DNA of 8,075 nucleotides, taken from contig DCTU01000026.1 in NCBI GenBank assembly GCA_002329445.1, positions 1 to 8,075 on the forward strand. The letters are read 5' to 3'. The stretch is from a bacterium UBP9_UBA1432. GTDB taxonomy: Bacteria > Vulcanimicrobiota > Xenobia > Xenobiales > Xenobiaceae. The number at the start of each line of letters is the position of its first letter. The stretch's first letter is position 1. The position numbers and the translations under genes are program-made. Below the pieces are notes generated by a model that saw only the letters and a list, made by a program, of their open reading frames with translations, was not told where the DNA came from and made no database searches. Positions 4,775 to 8,075 of this stretch are shown here, in pieces.

Positions 4775-7765
4775 ATGAACCCACCCACCCGTGCGGAAAG
4801 GCGCGACTCCTGGATCCTCAAGTTCCATGACCTCATGCCGCACCGGATCCGGGAGGTCCTCCTGGTCTCGTCGGACTACGACGCCTACGTGATCGAAGAG
4901 GACGGGCGGCTGAGCGAGCGTCTCTTCGTCGAATACTCCGAGCTGAACCTGACCACCTCGCCCCGATTCCTGCACGTCTCCGAGCCGGAGGAGGCCATGC
5001 AGCTCCTTCGCCAGCGTCGGGTGGATCTGGTCTTGACGACCCTGCGGCTGGACGACCCCGGGATTCGCAACCTGGCCGAGCGGGTCAAGAGTGAGTATCC
5101 CAACCTCCCCGTCGCCGCGATGGTTCTGGACGAGTTCGAGGTGCGCCGCCTGCCTCATCGCCAGCTCCCCGGTGGGTTGGACGGAGTCTTCCTGTGGACC
5201 GGGGATACCCGCATCATGCTGGCTATCCTCAAGCTGATCGAGGATTCTCTGAACGTGGCCGAGGACACCGCGCGCACCGGAGTCCAGGTCATCATCGTGG
5301 TCGAGGACTCGGTCCGTCGCTACTCGACCTTCCTGGCCCAGTTGTATGCCGAGCTGATGATCCAGTCGCAGTCCCTGGTGGCCGAGGGGGTCAACGCCAT
5401 GCATCGGATGCTGCGGATGATGGCACGGCCCAAGATCCTCCTGGCCACGAACTACGAGCAGGCCTGGGCGCTCTTCGAGCGTTATCAGCGCCACACCCTG
5501 GCCGTGATCACCGATGTCCAATACCCGCGGGGGGGCCAGGATGATGCCCTGGCTGGCTTCGAGCTGGCCCGGGCGGTGCACGCCGTGAAGCCGAACCTGC
5601 CGATCCTCATGCAGTCGGCCAACCCCGAGAACGCGCAGCAGGCCGACGAGATGGGCCTGCAGTTCGTGGACAAGAACTCCGAGACGCTGCTGCGCAGCCT
5701 GACCTGGTTCCTGAAGGAGAACCTGGGCTTCAGCGACTTCGTCTTCCGCCTGCCGGACCGCACCGAGGTGGCCCGGGCCCGAGACATGTACGAGCTCGAG
5801 CAGGTGTTGCGAACGGTGGATGTGCGCTCCATCTTCTACCACGCCTCGCGCAACCACTTCAACGTGTGGTTGAGGGCCCGCAGCATGTTCGAACTGGCCG
5901 ACGAGGTCGAGGCCGTCCAGGCTTCCGCCTTCGCGGACCCTGAGCAGCTCCGCCAGTACCTGGTGGGGGCACTGCATCGAGCCGCCTGTCAGGAGCAGGA
6001 GGGCGTGGTGGCCGACTTCTCGAGGCGGAGCGAGGGGCCCACCCGGCACTTCGTCAAGATCGGCGGGGGCTCCATCGGCGGCAAGGGGCGAGGCGTGGCC
6101 TTCCTGAACTCGCGTCTGGCCCGACGCGACCTGGACAGCGACCGGATGGGCATGGCGGTGGCCATCCCCCGGACCGTGGTGATCGGAACCGACGAGTTCG
6201 ACCGCTTCCTGGAGCACAACGGCCTGGGGACCCTGCACGCGTCGCGGCTGCCCGAGGAGGAGGTTCAGCGTCGATTCCTGGAGGGCGAACTGCCCCGCAG
6301 CGTGGCGGTGGACCTTCGGGCCGCCACCCGCGAGATGCGGGGACCCCTGGCGGTGCGCTCCTCCAGCCTGCTGGAGGACTCCCAGCATCAGTCTTGCGCC
6401 GGGATCTACGCCACGCGCCTCCTGTCCAACAACCATCCTGATCCCGAAGTGCGCTTCCGTCACCTGAGCCGGGCCATCCGCATGGTCTACGCCTCGACCT
6501 GGTCGGCCCGGGCGCGGGCCTATCTGGAGAGCACCCCCTTCTCGGTCGAGGAGGAGAAGATGGCCGTGGTGATCCAGGAGGTGGTCGGTCAGGCTCGGGG
6601 GGACCGGTTCTATCCCGATTTCGCCGGGGTCGCCCTGTCCTACAACTACTATCCCGTGGGCCCCCAGCAACCCGACGACGGGGTCGTCCTGATGGCCCTG
6701 GGCCTGGGCCATACGGTCGCCGAGGGGGGACTTTCGATCCGCTTCTCGCCGAAGTGGCCCGAGGTCCTCCCGCACCTGGCCATTCCGACGCGCTTCCTGC
6801 GCTACTCCCAGAGGAGGTTCTACGCCGTGGACCTGTTGAGCCGGCAGGACGAGGGGAGTGAGGCGTTGGTCCAATTCGGACTGGAGGAGGCGGAGGAGGA
6901 CGGGAGCCTGGCCCTGGCAGGGTCGGTGTACTCCATCGACGACGACCAGTTGCGCGAGAACCTGGGGCAGGCCGGTCCCCGCGCGGTCACCTTCAACAAC
7001 ATCCTGAAGTGGGGCAGCCTGCCCTTTGCCGAGGCGATGCGGGAACTCCTGCCCCGCCTGCAGAGGTCCATGGGCTGCCCGGTCGAGATCGAGTTCGCCG
7101 TGGATGTCGGAGATCTGGGGAAGAGCGTGGCCTCCGGCCAGGGCCGACGCGAGCCGACCCTGTACCTGCTCCAGATCCGCCCTCTCTCGGGGCCCTCCCT
7201 GGAGGCTGCGGTGGAGGCGCGCGAGGCGGCTCCCGAGCGGATCCTGTGCCAGAGCACCCGCTCGCTGGGACACGGTCTGCTGGAAGACGTCCGCGACGTG
7301 GTCTTCGTCTGGAACGACGTCTTGAGCATGCCCGAGATGAAGGTCCTGGCCGAGGAGGTGGGTGGGCTGACCCAGCAGTTGTTCGCCAAGGGGCGGCCCT
7401 ATCTGCTGATCGGGCCGGGGCGTTGGGGGTCCTCCGACCCCTCCCTGGGGATCCCCATCGAGACCTCCCAGGTGCTGGGAGCCCGAGCGGTGGTCGAGCT
7501 CCCCTTTGGAGACCGCGAGGTGGAACCCTCCCAGGGATCCCACTTCTTCCACGAGCTGACTTCGATGCGGATCGGCTATCTGACCATGTCCCGGGAGGAG
7601 GCCGAGGCCTTTGATCAGGATTGGTTGCTGGCACAACCGATTCGGAACCGGACGCGGCACCTGGTGCACATCCGCACGGAGCGGCCCCTGAGCGTGATCC
7701 TGGACGGCCGACGCCGTCAGGGCACGATCCTCAAGCCCGCGCCTGTAGAGGAGCCGGGCGCCTGA
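4775..7765 (+). CDS. Receiver-receiver-PPDK_N (PEP-synthase-type ATP-binding) fusion protein, function unknown
   Basis: A 996-residue soluble protein. Residues about 25-165 look like a degenerate receiver: the phosphoacceptor position in DLVLTTL (84-90) is Thr. Residues about 169-320 are a second receiver that keeps its active site: Asp178 (VVEDS), Asp247 (VITDVQYP), Ser281 (MQSA) and Lys300 (VDKNS), with an insertion of some 35 residues after the first helix. A linker (about 325-405) holds HASRNHFNVWLRARS. Residues about 415-806 are the ATP-binding domain of PEP synthase/PPDK: KIGGGSIGGKGRG (428-440), LAVRSSSLLEDS (525-536), MAVVIQEVVG (596-605), VEIEFAVD (770-777) and LYLLQIRPLS (796-805). 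The phosphohistidine swivel domain and PEP-binding barrel of true PEP synthase are missing. Residues about 807-996 form an unfamiliar module with LLIGPGRWGSSDPSLGIP (877-894) and EPSQGSHFFHELTS (917-930). No signal peptide or membrane segment is seen. I infer a phosphorylation-controlled ATP-dependent phosphotransferase with unknown acceptor. Annotation as plain PEP synthase would be wrong. Confidence 0.9.
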   Translation: MNPPTRAERRDSWILKFHDLMPHRIREVLLVSSDYDAYVIEEDGRLSERLFVEYSELNLTTSPRFLHVSEPEEAMQLLRQRRVDLVLTTLRLDDPGIRNLAERVKSEYPNLPVAAMVLDEFEVRRLPHRQLPGGLDGVFLWTGDTRIMLAILKLIEDSLNVAEDTARTGVQVIIVVEDSVRRYSTFLAQLYAELMIQSQSLVAEGVNAMHRMLRMMARPKILLATNYEQAWALFERYQRHTLAVITDVQYPRGGQDDALAGFELARAVHAVKPNLPILMQSANPENAQQADEMGLQFVDKNSETLLRSLTWFLKENLGFSDFVFRLPDRTEVARARDMYELEQVLRTVDVRSIFYHASRNHFNVWLRARSMFELADEVEAVQASAFADPEQLRQYLVGALHRAACQEQEGVVADFSRRSEGPTRHFVKIGGGSIGGKGRGVAFLNSRLARRDLDSDRMGMAVAIPRTVVIGTDEFDRFLEHNGLGTLHASRLPEEEVQRRFLEGELPRSVAVDLRAATREMRGPLAVRSSSLLEDSQHQSCAGIYATRLLSNNHPDPEVRFRHLSRAIRMVYASTWSARARAYLESTPFSVEEEKMAVVIQEVVGQARGDRFYPDFAGVALSYNYYPVGPQQPDDGVVLMALGLGHTVAEGGLSIRFSPKWPEVLPHLAIPTRFLRYSQRRFYAVDLLSRQDEGSEALVQFGLEEAEEDGSLALAGSVYSIDDDQLRENLGQAGPRAVTFNNILKWGSLPFAEAMRELLPRLQRSMGCPVEIEFAVDVGDLGKSVASGQGRREPTLYLLQIRPLSGPSLEAAVEAREAAPERILCQSTRSLGHGLLEDVRDVVFVWNDVLSMPEMKVLAEEVGGLTQQLFAKGRPYLLIGPGRWGSSDPSLGIPIETSQVLGARAVVELPFGDREVEPSQGSHFFHELTSMRIGYLTMSREEAEAFDQDWLLAQPIRNRTRHLVHIRTERPLSVILDGRRRQGTILKPAPVEEPGA

Positions 7766-7779
7766 GGGCTGGGCACATG

Positions 7780-7803
7780 GCGCTGCGGGCCGGCCCTGAG
7801 CGC
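7780..7803. terminator. Hairpin in the convergent intergenic region, possible weak terminator
   Basis: GCGCT (7780-7784) pairs with AGCGC (7799-7803), then a two-by-two internal loop, then GGG/CCC around CCGG. It lies 14 bases after the stop at 7765. There is no T-run, so it would be at best a Rho-assisted or 3'-end-protecting structure. Its symmetry would serve both converging genes. Confidence 0.35.
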
Positions 7804-7841
7804 GTGGCAACGCCGCAGGACCGGTCGGGAAGCGCCTGGCC

Positions 7842-7855
7842 CAGGGCATGCCCTG
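7842..7855. repeat. 14-bp perfect palindrome in the convergent intergenic region
   Basis: CAGGGCATGCCCTG reads identically on both strands. Its right half overlaps a 10-base direct repeat, GCCCTGAGCG, found at 7793-7802 and again at 7850-7859. Located between two converging stop codons, it may contribute to 3'-end formation on both sides or be a binding site. No T-run follows. Confidence 0.4.
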
Positions 7856-7886
7856 AGCGGTTTCGAGCCCGCGGAGTCCGGAGTGC

Positions 7887-8075
7887 TCAGTCCTCGGGCT
7901 TCTCGCGAATCTCGAACTCCAGCTTCCAGCGGCCCTCACCGTCGCGCTCCAGGCACCAGAGCTCCAGGGTGCCCACCTCGGTCACGCGACTCTGCAGGCG
8001 CACCGGGATGATGGTGCCGGGTTGGGCCTCGGTCTGCAGCGTGGTGCCCATCGAGGTCAGCTCCTCGACGTCCTC
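7887..8075 (-). CDS. C-terminal 62 codons of a probable Hsp70-family protein (start lies beyond the right edge)
   Basis: The minus strand is open from the right edge to a TGA at 7887-7889. The peptide includes SMGTTLQTEAQPGTIIPVRL, followed by SRVTEVGTLELWC and RWKLEFEIREKPED at the end. The pattern of a proline-valine-arginine strand, then VTEVGTLELWC, a short turn and RWKLEFEIR matches, as I remember it, the C-terminal beta-domain of large DnaK-like Hsp70 proteins of unknown client range, distinct from housekeeping DnaK. The ATPase domain that would prove this is outside the window. It converges on the receiver/ATP-grasp gene with 121 bases between stop codons. Codon use (GAG, CTG, GTG, ACC) agrees with its neighbours. 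The frame is well supported, the family only moderately. Confidence 0.65.
   Translation of the reverse strand, partial: EDVEELTSMGTTLQTEAQPGTIIPVRLQSRVTEVGTLELWCLERDGEGRWKLEFEIREKPED

Noticed and set aside
3025..4836. Minus-strand open frame of 603 codons over gdhA
   Set aside because: It is antisense to an unmistakable gdhA, crosses the terminator hairpin and has no recognisable motif or ribosome site.
4775..7765. Annotation as phosphoenolpyruvate synthase (ppsA)
   Set aside because: Only the ATP-binding domain is shared. The phosphohistidine and PEP-binding domains needed for the reaction are absent.
4751..7939. Open frame of 1062 codons on the minus strand, antisense to the receiver/ATP-grasp gene
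   Set aside because: Its composition (rich in Gly, His, Gln, Leu, Arg) shows no domain signature, and it spans a terminator and two genes. Long antisense frames are expected where the sense gene has mostly G or C at third positions.

Overview
The window is GC-rich (by eye around two-thirds G+C) and gene-dense, with strong G/C bias at third codon positions and several GTG starts. It looks like chromosomal DNA of a high-GC Gram-negative bacterium. The receiver/ATP-grasp fusion protein resembles, from memory, proteins of the Bacteroidota/Chlorobiota/Fibrobacterota side of the tree, and the Hsp70-like tail resembles proteins of myxobacterial or deltaproteobacterial type. I would not name a phylum more firmly than that. 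I see no tRNA, rRNA, CRISPR array, transposase or phage gene.

Layout. Bases 1-2175 hold two minus-strand genes. One is the first 293 codons of a soluble PTS fusion in the order EIIA(Glc-type)-HPr-(EI), cut by the left edge. Upstream of it, 121 bp away, is a 390-residue catalytic-domain-only relative of cobalamin-independent methionine synthase. A 110-bp divergent intergenic region with an 8-bp perfect dyad separates these from three plus-strand genes: a UDP-sugar 4-epimerase-like SDR protein (2286-3221), NADP-type glutamate dehydrogenase gdhA (3322-4671), and a 996-residue multidomain protein (4775-7765). The last combines a degenerate receiver domain, an intact receiver domain, an ATP-binding PEP-synthase/PPDK-type domain and an unfamiliar C-terminal module. 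A minus-strand gene ending at 7887 converges on it. Only its last 62 codons are present, and they look like the C-terminus of an Hsp70-family protein.

How the parts relate. gdhA and the receiver/ATP-grasp gene are separated by a 19-bp-stem hairpin followed by a T-rich run. It ends only 12 bases before the next Shine-Dalgarno sequence, so it either terminates gdhA transcription or tunes read-through into the downstream gene. The left-hand PTS fusion passes phosphate from PEP through phosphohistidines, and the right-hand protein carries a domain from the PEP-synthase family. This shared theme is suggestive only, because nothing in the sequence shows that they act together. The receiver/ATP-grasp protein is the most interesting object here: it has the ATP-binding half of PEP synthase but neither the swivelling phosphohistidine domain nor the PEP-binding barrel, and it is joined to a receiver that keeps its phosphorylation site.
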